The notes below the pieces were generated by a model. The model was not told the origin of the DNA, made no database searches, and worked only from the letters and a program-made list of their open reading frames with translations. Source: Flavobacteriaceae bacterium (GTDB lineage Bacteria; Bacteroidota; Bacteroidia; Flavobacteriales; Flavobacteriaceae). From it: 64,000 nucleotides of DNA. Shown one piece after another: positions 16,636 to 26,954 of the stretch. A program made the position numbers and the translations under genes. The stretch covers positions 1 to 64,000 of the forward strand of contig JABGUL010000006.1 in NCBI GenBank assembly GCA_018646605.1, written 5' to 3'. The first letter of the stretch is position 1; the number at the start of each line of letters is the position of its first letter.

Positions 16636-17384
16636 TAAAAGACGCTTCTTCTTTATTTGCATTACTTGATGATTTTGAGCCTTCCAACTCAAAGCACTTT
16701 GAAACGCTTGAGGCTCTTCTTGAAAAGTCTCCTAATTTTCATTTAGCGAGAACCTACCATTTGAAAGCTTTGCAACAACTCAACCCTGATTCCTTTGACA
16801 AGCAACTCTCACATACAGCAATTGCAACATATAACAGGGAGTTGTTATACGAGTTTATTGAAAATCAAAAAGCTTCTCCCATTATAAAAAATAATAAAGA
16901 AGTAAAAGCGCTTATTCCTGAAAAGGAAGTGCCGAAAATTGAAAAGAAAATAAAGGCTAAACCTACTAAAAAGAAAGCCAAAAAAGCATTGGAGGTAAAA
17001 ATGCCTCCAAAAGAGGTGAAAAAAGAAATCCCCGAGGAACTCAGCTTTTCTGAATGGGCAAAATATCTCAAAACGAAACAAGTAATAACTAAAGAAAAAC
17101 CGACTTTAGAAGATAAGTTTCAGCTAATTGATTCTTTTTTAGAAAACTCAAAACGAATTGTTCCAGATAAAAATACCAAAAACACAGTCGATCTGAGTGA
17201 AAAAAGTTGGGCCTCGACAGATGAATTAATGACAGAAACTCTAGCCAAAGTTTTTGTAAAACAAAAAAAATATGATAAAGCGCTTCAAGCCTATCAAATA
17301 TTAGGTTTGAAATATCCAGAAAAAAATAGTTTCTTTGCAGACCAAATTAAAGAGATTAAAAGATTACAAAAACTGAAAGATTGA
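16629..17384 (+). CDS. Lysine-rich hypothetical protein with C-terminal TPR-like helices
   Basis: The protein has 251 residues and no signal peptide or membrane segment, so it is presumably cytoplasmic. The N-terminal 80 residues are helical. Residues about 95-140 are very rich in lysine, proline and glutamate. A short motif, LSFSEWAKYLK, follows. The last 50 residues (MTETLAKVFVKQKKYDKALQAYQILGLKYP) look like one TPR repeat. I recognise no enzyme family. The gene overlaps lptE by seven bases and is followed four bases later by secG, so it sits in an envelope-export operon. A scaffold or assembly role is possible but not shown. Confidence 0.75.
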   Translation: MVVKDASSLFALLDDFEPSNSKHFETLEALLEKSPNFHLARTYHLKALQQLNPDSFDKQLSHTAIATYNRELLYEFIENQKASPIIKNNKEVKALIPEKEVPKIEKKIKAKPTKKKAKKALEVKMPPKEVKKEIPEELSFSEWAKYLKTKQVITKEKPTLEDKFQLIDSFLENSKRIVPDKNTKNTVDLSEKSWASTDELMTETLAKVFVKQKKYDKALQAYQILGLKYPEKNSFFADQIKEIKRLQKLKD

Positions 17385-17388
17385 CCTA

Positions 17389-17757
17389 ATGAGCACATTT
17401 TCAATATTTATAGCCCTTATCATTATAGTATGCTTCCTCCTTGTGTTGGTAGTTATGGTTCAAAACCCTAAGGGCGGAGGACTTTCTTCTTCTTTCGGTG
17501 GTGGCGGATCGCAGCAAGTAGGTGGAGTTCAAAAAACATCTGACTTTCTGGATCGAAGTACTTGGATCCTCGCATCCTTGTTATTGATTTTGATTTTGAT
17601 TTCAAATGTGACTTTATCTTCTGGAGAAACAATATCAGACTCTAAACTTCTTCAAGACGCTGCAACACAACAAGCGATTCCAGAAACACTTCCTGAAACG
17701 ACGAGTGAAATTCCTGAAATCCCTGAGATTCCCGCAGCAGTTCCAGAAAACAATTAG
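17389..17757 (+). CDS. secG: Preprotein translocase subunit SecG
   Basis: The protein has 122 residues: membrane helix 1 (about 4-25), the conserved cytoplasmic loop MVQNPKGGGLSSSFGGGGSQQVGG, then DFLDRSTWILA and membrane helix 2 (about 57-77). The loop is the family signature. The C-terminal tail is proline- and glutamate-rich (PEIPEIPAAVPEN) and longer than in E. coli SecG, as is common in Bacteroidetes. SecG assists SecYE during export. It starts four bases after the preceding gene. Confidence 0.95.
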   Translation: MSTFSIFIALIIIVCFLLVLVVMVQNPKGGGLSSSFGGGGSQQVGGVQKTSDFLDRSTWILASLLLILILISNVTLSSGETISDSKLLQDAATQQAIPETLPETTSEIPEIPEIPAAVPENN

Positions 17758-17780
17758 TTTTTTTTAATTCCTGTTATAGT

Positions 17781-17844
17781 ACTGACAGCCTGACATTTTA
17801 AACACTGAATTGTCAGTAATCTTAGTATTGGCATGATTTCTGAA
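17781..17844 (+). promoter_or_regulatory. Predicted sigma-54-like groESL promoter with TGACA/TGTCA repeats
   Basis: ACTGACA (17781-17787) and TGTCAGT (17811-17817) are perfect inverted arms. A second CTGACA lies at 17790-17795. Downstream, TGGCATGATTTCTGAA (17829-17844) resembles the sigma-54 -24/-12 consensus, with GG at 17830-17831 and the -12 G at 17842, at exact GG-N10-G spacing but with A where C is expected. The groES ATG is 31 bases beyond. No TAnnTTTG element is evident. Confidence 0.45.
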
Positions 17845-17873
17845 AAAACACAATCACAAATAAATTTATAACT

Positions 17874-18152
17874 ATGAGTAAGATTAATATTAAACCTTTA
17901 GCAGACAGAGTGCTAATAGAGCCTGCTGCTGCTGAAACCAAAACATCATCTGGTCTTTATATTCCGGATACTGCAAAAGAAAAACCTCAAAAAGGAATTG
18001 TTGTTGCTGTTGGATCAGGAACAAAGGAAAACCCTATGACAGTGAAGGCAGGAGACCATGTATTGTATGGTAAATATGCAGGAACGGAACTACAACATGA
18101 GGGAAAAGATTTTTTAATCATGAAAGAAAGCGATATACTCGCTATCGTTTAA
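17874..18152 (+). CDS. groES: Co-chaperonin GroES
   Basis: The 92-residue protein has the full GroES fold: [12 protein letters not shown] at the start, the mobile loop [20 protein letters not shown] (contacts GroEL), and the dome and C-terminal [28 protein letters not shown]. It caps GroEL in ATP-driven folding. groEL follows 19 bases after the stop. A sigma-54-like site and inverted TGACA repeats sit upstream, so heat or stress control is likely. Confidence 0.98.
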   Translation: MSKINIKPLADRVLIEPAAAETKTSSGLYIPDTAKEKPQKGIVVAVGSGTKENPMTVKAGDHVLYGKYAGTELQHEGKDFLIMKESDILAIV

Positions 18153-18165
18153 TTTATTAAAATAA

Positions 18166-19800
<1,635 letters not shown>

Positions 19801-19815
19801 TATCAATCCACAAAT

Positions 19816-19846
19816 AAAAAAACCCGCCATTAGGCGGGTTTTTTTT
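19816..19846. terminator. Bidirectional rho-independent terminator
   Basis: AACCCGCC (19821-19828) and GGCGGGTT (19833-19840) form a perfect 8-bp stem with an ATTA loop. It is flanked by an A run (19816-19822) and a T run (19839-19846), so it can stop transcription from groEL and from the HMA gene on the opposite strand. Confidence 0.93.
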
Positions 19847-19862
19847 GTAATCTATCATACCA

Positions 19863-20204
19863 TCAGGGCATTCTTTTATATAAACAGCACATGGGCAGTT
19901 TATCATAAATAGAATTTTCAGCTTTGACCAAAGGAGTATCGTGTCCAACTTTAGCAATTTCTTCTTGTAAGGCTTCTAATGGTACTTTATTAGAATCATA
20001 CACAACTGACATAATATTACTTGGGATATCCCAAGTTGCCATTTTTACTCCTTTAACTTTAAATGCAGCTTTTTCAATTCTCATTTTACACATTTCACAA
20101 TTCCCGCTTACTTCAAAACTAGCTTTTTCATTTTTATTTCCTTTTTCCTGAGCTATTATAGCAAGAGGAAGTAATAGTGTCAATAATACAATTAGATTTT
20201 TCAT
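19863..20204 (-). CDS. Secreted heavy-metal-associated (HMA) domain protein
   Basis: The protein has 113 residues with a signal peptide MKNLIVLLTLLLPLAIIAQ. An HMA fold follows, with the metal-binding motif GNCEMCKMRIEKAA (C36 and C39), the ferredoxin-like GVKMATWDI strand, and SVVYDSNKVPLEALQEEIAKVGHDT. The C-terminus adds a CC pair (C106, C107) in LPMCCLYKR, a metal-binding feature common in Bacteroidetes members. It probably carries copper or another soft metal in the periplasm. It is the last gene of the HYC_CC_PP/TonB receptor locus, 23 bases after the receptor. Confidence 0.88.
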   Translation of the reverse strand: MKNLIVLLTLLLPLAIIAQEKGNKNEKASFEVSGNCEMCKMRIEKAAFKVKGVKMATWDIPSNIMSVVYDSNKVPLEALQEEIAKVGHDTPLVKAENSIYDKLPMCCLYKRMP

Positions 20205-20227
20205 CTTTCTTAAATTAAGTTATTAAA

Positions 20228-22456
20228 TTATAAATTCCATCGTAATCCAGCGTACATCATTCTCCCAAAAACAGGAGCAAAAACTTGTGCTGAATCAAAA
20301 TTGATACCAAAAGGATCATCAGCTGCAATAATAGGATTTTTTTGAGTATAATTCCCTAAATTTTCTATTCCCGCATAAACTTCTAGCTTATTATTAATGG
20401 CACGAGTTAACTGACTATTCCATAATCCATACGCTGGAGCATAGGATCCACTTTTATCTCTAACAGTAGAAACAAGCCGTTGTTTTCCAAGTGCATGATA
20501 GGTCAAATCCCATCGCCATTGCCCTCCATTTGTTTTTCTTTCTGTTTCCCATCCCACATTTCCGAAAAAGCGATTTTGTGCCTGTAAAGGACGTTGTAAA
20601 AAGCCAGATTTATAAGCTGTTTTTACATCGTAGTTTTTATAGGCAAACCTAAAACTTATTGCCTTTATGGGGTTGTAATCTATGGCTAACTGAAAGCTAT
20701 TGGCTCTACTTTTTCCTTCTAAGTTATAAAATGAAATTTCACCCTGTTTTTCCCAGTCCACAACTACTTGGTCAGTAAAATTGGTGATATAATAATCGGC
20801 CGTGATATCACCATCTCCTCCCCAAAGTGCGAAAATTTGGCGAACACTAACTCCATAATTCCATGCAATTTCAGGATTTAAACCATAAATAGAACCTCCA
20901 TTTTGTTGAATAGAAATAAGACGGTTTGTTCCAAATAAGGTTTGATTTTCTGCAAAAATATTAGCTGCCTTTCTTCCACTTCCTATGGAAGCTCGAACAA
21001 TAGTTTTTTCTTGTGGTAAATAGCGTAAGTGTAATCTGGGTGTCACAAAAGTCCCCAAACGATTATGTATGTCCACTCGAGCGCCCCCTACAAAACTGAA
21101 GTTTTCTAAGTTATCATAGCTATATTCAAAAAAACTACCTACCGAACGATCAGTTCTATCAAAGAAAAAAGTATCTACTGTTTCTAAATATTGATCAAAT
21201 GAAAAATTTAATCCTGCTTTGAATTTATTTTTGGTGTTTCCTATTATGGAATTGAATAACAGATTTGCATAAAAACTCTCCTGATCAATTTCATAGGATC
21301 TAAAACCGTAATATGCTTCTTGCTTGTGATTACTATAAGCCGACTGAAATCCAAAACTCTGATAGGGTATTTCAGGAAAAACGTAACCCACTTTCAAAGA
21401 GCTATCAAACCGGTCTGTACTGATTTCACTTCCCCAAACTCTATTATTATTCCGATCAGAAACTGGATTAAAGCCTACGGCACCGATTTGTTTGTCATCC
21501 TGCATCCATCTGATGCTTGCAAAACTAACCCATCCTTTTTCAGCATCAGTATACTGCCACCTGTTTAGAATATTAATTTGTTTAGCAAGTGGAACGTCCA
21601 AAAATGAGTCGTTATTTTGATCTTTTTTCTGTGTTCGCTGATTGCCATGAATAAAAAGCCCTGAACTCCATTTTTCGTTTACTTTAAAATTTCCATGTAC
21701 ATTAACTTCTTGACGACCATTAGCAGAAGTGAAAAAGTTAAAGAATAGAGGGACGTCAGAAAAGGGTTTTTTGATTTCTGTATTAATCTGTCCTGCAATA
21801 CTCTCATATCCATTAACTACAGTACCCATCCCTTTTGTTATTTGGATACTCTCAATCCATGTCCCAGGAGTAAATGTTAATCCATAAGCTTGAGATGCGC
21901 CTCTAACCATTGGGATATTTTCCTCTGTTATTAGAAGGTATGGACTAGTGAGACCCAACATCTTGATTTGTTTTGTACCCGTCAAAGCATCTGAAAAGTT
22001 TACGTCGATGGATGGATTTGTTTCAAAACTTTCGGAGAGATTACAACAAGCTGCTTTTAGTAATTCAGCACTATTGACATTAATAATATTTTGTGCTTCC
22101 AGATATGATTTTTGGATGGTCTTTCTTCTTTGAGTTACCGTTACTTCATCCAAATTTCCAGAAGAATTTTCATAAAGTATATGATATAACGCCATATTTT
22201 TCTGAATTAAAATAGTATCTGTTTTGAATCCAATATAACTGATTACCAACTTCTTCGTCTTTGTGGAAAAGGGAATTGAGAACATTCCTTTCTGATTTGT
22301 TACGGCACCAGTATCGGTTCCAAGCCAATAAATATTAGCCCCTTCCAAGGGAATGTTTTCTGTAGCTTCCTTGTAGTAGATAGTTCCAGAAAAAAGGTCC
22401 TGAGCATTTACAAGGGTTGCATAAACACTCAATAATAATATAATATATTTTTTCAT
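20228..22456 (-). CDS. TonB-dependent receptor of a metal-handling locus
   Basis: The protein has 742 residues: a signal peptide ending VNAQ, a CarboxypepD-reg-like domain (about 21-95, SGTIYYKEA..GMFSIPF..VISYIGF), a plug (about 105-235) and a 22-strand barrel finishing in GLRWNL. The plug contains an adjacent cysteine pair, C137 and C138 (LKAACCNLSESFETNPSIDV), which is unusual for the superfamily but fits a soft-metal ligand. Neighbours on both sides carry CC pairs too. I infer copper or related metal, or metallophore, transport across the outer membrane; the substrate cannot be read from sequence. No TonB box was confidently identified. Confidence 0.9.
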   Translation of the reverse strand: MKKYIILLLSVYATLVNAQDLFSGTIYYKEATENIPLEGANIYWLGTDTGAVTNQKGMFSIPFSTKTKKLVISYIGFKTDTILIQKNMALYHILYENSSGNLDEVTVTQRRKTIQKSYLEAQNIINVNSAELLKAACCNLSESFETNPSIDVNFSDALTGTKQIKMLGLTSPYLLITEENIPMVRGASQAYGLTFTPGTWIESIQITKGMGTVVNGYESIAGQINTEIKKPFSDVPLFFNFFTSANGRQEVNVHGNFKVNEKWSSGLFIHGNQRTQKKDQNNDSFLDVPLAKQINILNRWQYTDAEKGWVSFASIRWMQDDKQIGAVGFNPVSDRNNNRVWGSEISTDRFDSSLKVGYVFPEIPYQSFGFQSAYSNHKQEAYYGFRSYEIDQESFYANLLFNSIIGNTKNKFKAGLNFSFDQYLETVDTFFFDRTDRSVGSFFEYSYDNLENFSFVGGARVDIHNRLGTFVTPRLHLRYLPQEKTIVRASIGSGRKAANIFAENQTLFGTNRLISIQQNGGSIYGLNPEIAWNYGVSVRQIFALWGGDGDITADYYITNFTDQVVVDWEKQGEISFYNLEGKSRANSFQLAIDYNPIKAISFRFAYKNYDVKTAYKSGFLQRPLQAQNRFFGNVGWETERKTNGGQWRWDLTYHALGKQRLVSTVRDKSGSYAPAYGLWNSQLTRAINNKLEVYAGIENLGNYTQKNPIIAADDPFGINFDSAQVFAPVFGRMMYAGLRWNL

Positions 22457-22504
22457 TGTTATAATTTTATAGGTTAGTACTGTTTTAAATAATAAAACAG
22501 GCTA

Positions 22505-22924
22505 TCATCCATATAAAACAAAACGATGTTGCAATAATATAATCTTGTTTTGGTCAGGAGGGGGTGGATTCCAATTTTCTGATTTGGAAGTGTATATAAA
22601 AGGAATTATCCACTTTGAAAAATTAACTTCAACTAATCCAATAATAGAAGCCTTAAAATTAGGAGCTTCTTCAAAAGAAACCTTTTGAGGTTCATCATTT
22701 TGAAAAAAAAGTGTAGTGTCTTTGCAACAAGTCTTTTTTGAGAAGTTTTTTTCAAAAGACGGCTTTTCCTTTTCACCCATTTCCATACCACAGTTGGATG
22801 GATTATGTGCTAGAGAAATGGAGGCAATCTTAGATCCACAATAATGAACATTTATAGCTAAGCCCACCCTTGTCCCAAAAATGAGCAAGGCAAGAAATAA
22901 ACTTAAAAATTGTTTCATATTCAT
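22505..22924 (-). CDS. HYC_CC_PP-type small exported protein
   Basis: The protein has 139 residues and an N-terminal hydrophobic signal (MKQFLSLFLALLIFGTRVGLA). It has three landmarks in order: HYC (27-29, VHYCGSKIAS), CC (66-67, KTCCKDTT) and PPPP (120-123). These name the HYC_CC_PP family, known from Bacteroidetes beside TonB receptors and HMA proteins, as here. Function is not established; the Cys and His content suggests metal binding in the envelope. A -7 box (TATCTTTG) ends five bases before the first ATG, so either the message is leaderless or translation starts at the second ATG (22918). Confidence 0.85.
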   Translation of the reverse strand: MNMKQFLSLFLALLIFGTRVGLAINVHYCGSKIASISLAHNPSNCGMEMGEKEKPSFEKNFSKKTCCKDTTLFFQNDEPQKVSFEEAPNFKASIIGLVEVNFSKWIIPFIYTSKSENWNPPPPDQNKIILLQHRFVLYG

Positions 22925-22928
22925 GCCA

Positions 22929-22936
22929 CAAAGATA
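22929..22936 (-). promoter_or_regulatory. -7 promoter element of the metal locus
   Basis: TATCTTTG on the minus strand (plus-strand CAAAGATA) is an exact TAnnTTTG element, only five bases upstream of the first possible start codon at 22924. No TTTG is present at the expected -33 distance. Predicted transcription starts at or next to the ATG. Confidence 0.45.
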
Positions 22937-23042
22937 CTACTTTCTGGATTATACTTTTAGAGTTATATAGTTATGGAAAGCATTAATTTAATTTTACACT
23001 CAAAACAAGTCTATAAATCAATGATATACGGTTCATAATAAC

Positions 23043-23050
23043 TACTTTTG
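23043..23050 (+). promoter_or_regulatory. -7 promoter element for the GAF gene
   Basis: TACTTTTG is an exact TAnnTTTG match. It lies seven bases before the ATG at 23057, implying a very short or absent leader. No TTTG is seen at -33. Confidence 0.4.
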
Positions 23051-23056
23051 TTGATT

Positions 23057-23542
23057 ATGTATAATGATCGTTTTTCTGAAGTATTTTTATCAATTTCAAA
23101 ACATTTGAAATCAGCTGATCTGCCTATGGTTGATGGTTTAATTTACATCTGTACTGTTTTAAGAAAAACTTTTGACCACTACGACTGGGTGGGTTTTTAT
23201 TTTGCTGATTTAGATAAAAAAATGCTCCATTTAAAAGCGTACTCCGGAAATCCTGTAGAGCATCAACAAATCCCTTTTGGTAAAGGAATATGTGGTCAAG
23301 TTGCAGTTTCCAATCAGAATTTTATCGTTCCTGATGTCAATGCACAGGATAATTATCTTGCATGCAGTATTGATGTTAAATCTGAAATCGTAATTCCTCT
23401 TTTTTTGGAGGGGCAAAATATTGGGCAAATTGATATTGATTCCCATAAAATTAATCCCTTTTGTGACAAAGATGTACAATTGCTAGAGGCAGTTTGTGAT
23501 CTTATTGCAAAAACCTATTCTAAAACACTTTTACAACTTTAA
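23057..23542 (+). CDS. GAF-domain protein, free methionine-(R)-sulfoxide reductase-like
   Basis: I use ATG 23057 (161 residues, MYNDRFSEVF); a TTG nine bases upstream is less likely. The whole protein is one GAF domain. DWVGFYFAD, PFGKGICGQVAV (C79), DVNAQDNYLACSIDVKSEIVIPL (C103) and IGQIDIDSH follow the fRMsr pattern, in which two of three cysteines are conserved. The third family cysteine, expected about ten residues before C79, is not present. It may repair free oxidised methionine in the cytosol or may just bind a ligand. purH starts seven bases later, so the two are co-transcribed. Confidence 0.8.
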   Translation: MYNDRFSEVFLSISKHLKSADLPMVDGLIYICTVLRKTFDHYDWVGFYFADLDKKMLHLKAYSGNPVEHQQIPFGKGICGQVAVSNQNFIVPDVNAQDNYLACSIDVKSEIVIPLFLEGQNIGQIDIDSHKINPFCDKDVQLLEAVCDLIAKTYSKTLLQL

Positions 23543-23549
23543 ATTAAAC

Positions 23550-25073
23550 ATGAATTCCAAAAAAATTAGTTCCGCACTTATCTCTGTATTTGACAAAACA
23601 GGTTTAGAACCACTTATTAAAGCCTTAGTTGCTAATGATGTAACGTTATATTCTACAGGTGGAACAGAGTCTTTTATCCGTGAATTAGGTCATGAGGTAA
23701 ATGCTGTCGAAGATCTAACGGGCTATCCTTCCATATTGGGAGGCCGAGTTAAAACATTACACCCAAAAGTATTCGGAGGTATTTTAAATCGATCATCTTT
23801 GGCGTCAGATCAAACTGAAATTGATCAATATGAAATCCCCTCTTTTGATTTAGTTATTGTAGACTTATATCCCTTTGAAAAAACCGTTGCTGGTAATGCT
23901 TCTGAAAGTGAAATAATTGAAAAAATAGATATCGGTGGGATTGCCTTAATTCGCGCTGCCGCTAAAAACTTTAATGATGTTTTTTGTATCTCAAATAAAG
24001 AAGATTACGCCTCTTTTATAGAGATTTATAATAAGGCGAATGGTGCACCTTCATTGTCCGAAAGAAAGGAATATGCTGTAAAAGCATTTCATACTTCTTC
24101 ACATTATGATACCGCTATTTTCAATCATTTTAATGAAAAAGAAAATCGATTAAAAATAAGTATGGAGTCCTCTAAGAAATTGCGTTATGGAGAAAATCCA
24201 CATCAGCAAGGTTACTTTTTTGGACCTCTTAATGATTTATTAGAACATTTACATGGTAAAGAAATTTCCTACAACAATTTACTTGATATTGATGCAGCTA
24301 TAAATCTAATGCTCGAGTTTTATGATGGAAAGCCAGCTTTTGGGATTTTAAAACACAACAATGCCTGCGGTTTTGCAGTTAGAGATACCTTAACAAATGC
24401 ATACAAAGATGCACTTGCTGGTGATCCTGTATCAGCATTTGGGGGTGTTTTAATTAGCAACAAAATCATAGACCTAGAAACTGCAATAGAAATAAACACT
24501 TTATTCTGTGAAGTAGTTATTGCACCAAATTATGATCCAGAAGCACTTGCTGTATTAAAAGAAAAAAAGAATAGAATCATACTAATTCAAAAAGAAGAAA
24601 AACTTCCAAATCAAACATTAAGAACCTGTTTAAATGGTGTTTTGGTTCAAGATAAAGATTCTAAAACCGATGAAAAAGAAGATTTAACTACGGCGACAAA
24701 GTTACATCCTTCCGCTCCTCAAATAGACGATTTATTGTTTGCTTCTAAATTATGCAAACACACCAAATCAAACACTATTGTTTTAGCTAAGAATCAACAG
24801 TTACTCGCCTCTGGTACAGGACAAACTTCTAGGGTTGATGCCTTGAATCAAGCCATTCATAAAGCAACCAGTTTTGGGTTTGATTTAAAGGGAGCTGCAA
24901 TGGCAAGTGATGCTTTTTTTCCATTCCCTGATTGTGTTGAAATAGCTGACCAAGCAGGAATTAAAGCTGTTATTCAACCCGGAGGGTCAATCAAAGATAA
25001 GTTGTCTATTGATTACTGTGATGCACATAAAATTTCAATGGTTTTTACAGGAATTCGACATTTTAAACATTAA
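23550..25073 (+). CDS. purH: Bifunctional AICAR transformylase / IMP cyclohydrolase
   Basis: The frame extends upstream but the conserved start is MNSKKISSALISVFDKTG at ATG 23550 (507 residues, the normal length). The N-terminal IMP cyclohydrolase (MGS-like) domain includes STGGTESFIRELG, GRVKTLHPKVFGGIL and IGGIALIRAAAKNF. The C-terminal transformylase includes LRYGENPHQ, KHNNACGFA, DPVSAFGG and SDAFFPFPD. It catalyses the last two steps of IMP synthesis. It starts after the GAF gene and is followed 32 bases later by mreB. Confidence 0.97.
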   Translation: MNSKKISSALISVFDKTGLEPLIKALVANDVTLYSTGGTESFIRELGHEVNAVEDLTGYPSILGGRVKTLHPKVFGGILNRSSLASDQTEIDQYEIPSFDLVIVDLYPFEKTVAGNASESEIIEKIDIGGIALIRAAAKNFNDVFCISNKEDYASFIEIYNKANGAPSLSERKEYAVKAFHTSSHYDTAIFNHFNEKENRLKISMESSKKLRYGENPHQQGYFFGPLNDLLEHLHGKEISYNNLLDIDAAINLMLEFYDGKPAFGILKHNNACGFAVRDTLTNAYKDALAGDPVSAFGGVLISNKIIDLETAIEINTLFCEVVIAPNYDPEALAVLKEKKNRIILIQKEEKLPNQTLRTCLNGVLVQDKDSKTDEKEDLTTATKLHPSAPQIDDLLFASKLCKHTKSNTIVLAKNQQLLASGTGQTSRVDALNQAIHKATSFGFDLKGAAMASDAFFPFPDCVEIADQAGIKAVIQPGGSIKDKLSIDYCDAHKISMVFTGIRHFKH

Positions 25074-25105
25074 TTCTTAATTTTAAGCAAATAACACAAA
25101 GAAAG

Positions 25106-26125
25106 ATGAGTTTTTTTACAGAAGAAATAGCAATTGATTTAGGGACGGCAAATACCTTAATCATTCACAACGATAAAGTTGTAGTAAATAGTCCTTCCAT
25201 TGTTGCCATTGATCGAACTACAGGAAAAGTTATTGCCATTGGTCATGAAGCCAACATGATGCAGGGTAAAACGCATGAAAACATTAAGACTGTGCGTCCA
25301 TTAAAAGACGGAGTCATCGCAGACTTTAATGCTTCAGAACAGTTGATCAATCGACTGATAAAGAGTATTCCCACGCTTAATCGTCGTTTTTTCTCCCCAT
25401 CATTACGAATGGTTATTTGTATCCCTTCAGGAATTACAGAAGTTGAAATGCGAGCAGTAAAAGAATCTGCAGAACGAGTTAATGGTAAAGAGGTCTACTT
25501 AATTCATGAGCCGATGGCAGCTGCAATTGGGATAGGAATTGATATTATGCAACCCAAAGGAAACATGATTGTTGATATAGGAGGGGGAACTACTGAAATT
25601 GCCATTATAGCACTCTCTGGGATTGTATGTGATAAATCCATTAAAATTGCCGGGGATGTTTTCACTAGTGATATTATTAATTACATGCGGAATAAGCATA
25701 ATCTATATATCGGGGAACGTACGGCAGAAAAAATCAAAATTATAGTTGGAAGTGTGACTGAAGAGTTGGATAATCCACCAGATCCAATGTCTGTTCAAGG
25801 TAGAGATTTGTTGTCTGGAAAGCCCAAGCAAGTAACCATTAATCATGGAGAAATTGCAAAAGCACTAGACAAGTCAGTAATTCGAATCGAAGATGCTATC
25901 ATGGAGGCACTTTCACAAACACCGCCTGAATTGGCTGCAGATATTTATAACACTGGAATCTATCTTGCTGGAGGAGGTGCCCTTTTGAGAGGTCTAGACA
26001 AAAGGCTGTCACTAAAAACAGATCTTCCGATTTATGTTGCCGAAGACCCACTTCAAGCGGTAGTAAGAGGAACAGGCATTGCATTAAAAAATATTGAGCG
26101 TTTTAAAACAGTCTTGTTTAAATAG
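25106..26125 (+). CDS. mreB: Rod shape-determining protein MreB (actin homologue)
   Basis: The protein has 339 residues. It has actin-family motifs: IAIDLGTANTLI (phosphate 1), MIVDIGGGTTEIA (phosphate 2), EPMAAAIGIG (connect) and GIYLAGGGALLRGLD (adenosine). MreB filaments under the inner membrane position the elongasome that builds the side wall. It is the first gene of mreB-mreC-mreD-mrdA-rodA, and mreC starts seven bases after its stop. There is nothing unusual. Confidence 0.98.
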   Translation: MSFFTEEIAIDLGTANTLIIHNDKVVVNSPSIVAIDRTTGKVIAIGHEANMMQGKTHENIKTVRPLKDGVIADFNASEQLINRLIKSIPTLNRRFFSPSLRMVICIPSGITEVEMRAVKESAERVNGKEVYLIHEPMAAAIGIGIDIMQPKGNMIVDIGGGTTEIAIIALSGIVCDKSIKIAGDVFTSDIINYMRNKHNLYIGERTAEKIKIIVGSVTEELDNPPDPMSVQGRDLLSGKPKQVTINHGEIAKALDKSVIRIEDAIMEALSQTPPELAADIYNTGIYLAGGGALLRGLDKRLSLKTDLPIYVAEDPLQAVVRGTGIALKNIERFKTVLFK

Positions 26126-26132
26126 ATAAGGT

Positions 26133-26954
26133 ATGCAGCGAATCTTTAATGCGCTCGTACAATTTAGAAATCCCATTCTTTATATTTTTTTACTGGGCTT
26201 TTCTCTACTCTTTTTGAGCAGTAGAAGTAGTTTTCATCAAAATACGTTAGAAAAAGTGGGATTTTATTTCTCTAGTGGTTTATATAGTTTCACGAATTCT
26301 TTTGATGAATACTTCCATTTAAGAGAAAAAAATACACAATTATTAGAAGAAAACACTAAGCTTAAATCGCTAGCCCTCAAGGCAAATACACCTTTTTTAT
26401 ATGACCCATATTTAGGCAACTCAAAGCGCTTTCCTTTTACAGTCATAAATGCCAATGTAATTAAAAATAGCCTTTTAAATCAAAGGAATTATGTCATTAT
26501 AGACAAAGGGAGTGAAGACGGATTAGAGCCTGAAATGGGGGTCATTACAGCCAGTGGAATCCTTGGGATGGTAAAATCTGTCTCTAAAAAATACGCAAGT
26601 GTAATTTCCATTTTACATAAAGATTTAAAAATTAATGTCCGTTTTAAAAATAGTAGTGCGTTTGGCTCTCTGGTTTGGAAAGGCAAAAACCCAAAAGAAT
26701 TTAGTGTGGAGGATATCGTATTAAGCTCTCAAATTCAGAAAGGAGATACAATCGTTACAGGGGGGATGTCTTCTTATTTCCCACAGGGAATTCCACTTGG
26801 AATAATTACCCAAATCAAAAGCGATACAAATAGCGGTTTCTATGTTATGAATGCAGAACTTTTTGAAAACCCTTCACAAGTTTATTCAGTATATGTCATT
26901 GAAAATAAATTTAAAAATGAAATTGAATTTTTAACTAAAAAGGCAAAAAAATGA
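26133..26954 (+). CDS. mreC: Rod shape-determining protein MreC
   Basis: The protein has 273 residues: an N-terminal membrane helix (about 14-32), a coiled coil (YFHLREKNTQLLEENTKLKSLALKA) and the periplasmic double beta-barrel domain with VIDKGSEDGLEPEMGVITASGILG and DTIVTGGMSSYFPQGIPLG. MreC bridges MreB to the penicillin-binding protein outside the membrane. It overlaps mreD by four bases (ATGA), so translation is coupled. Confidence 0.95.
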   Translation: MQRIFNALVQFRNPILYIFLLGFSLLFLSSRSSFHQNTLEKVGFYFSSGLYSFTNSFDEYFHLREKNTQLLEENTKLKSLALKANTPFLYDPYLGNSKRFPFTVINANVIKNSLLNQRNYVIIDKGSEDGLEPEMGVITASGILGMVKSVSKKYASVISILHKDLKINVRFKNSSAFGSLVWKGKNPKEFSVEDIVLSSQIQKGDTIVTGGMSSYFPQGIPLGIITQIKSDTNSGFYVMNAELFENPSQVYSVYVIENKFKNEIEFLTKKAKK

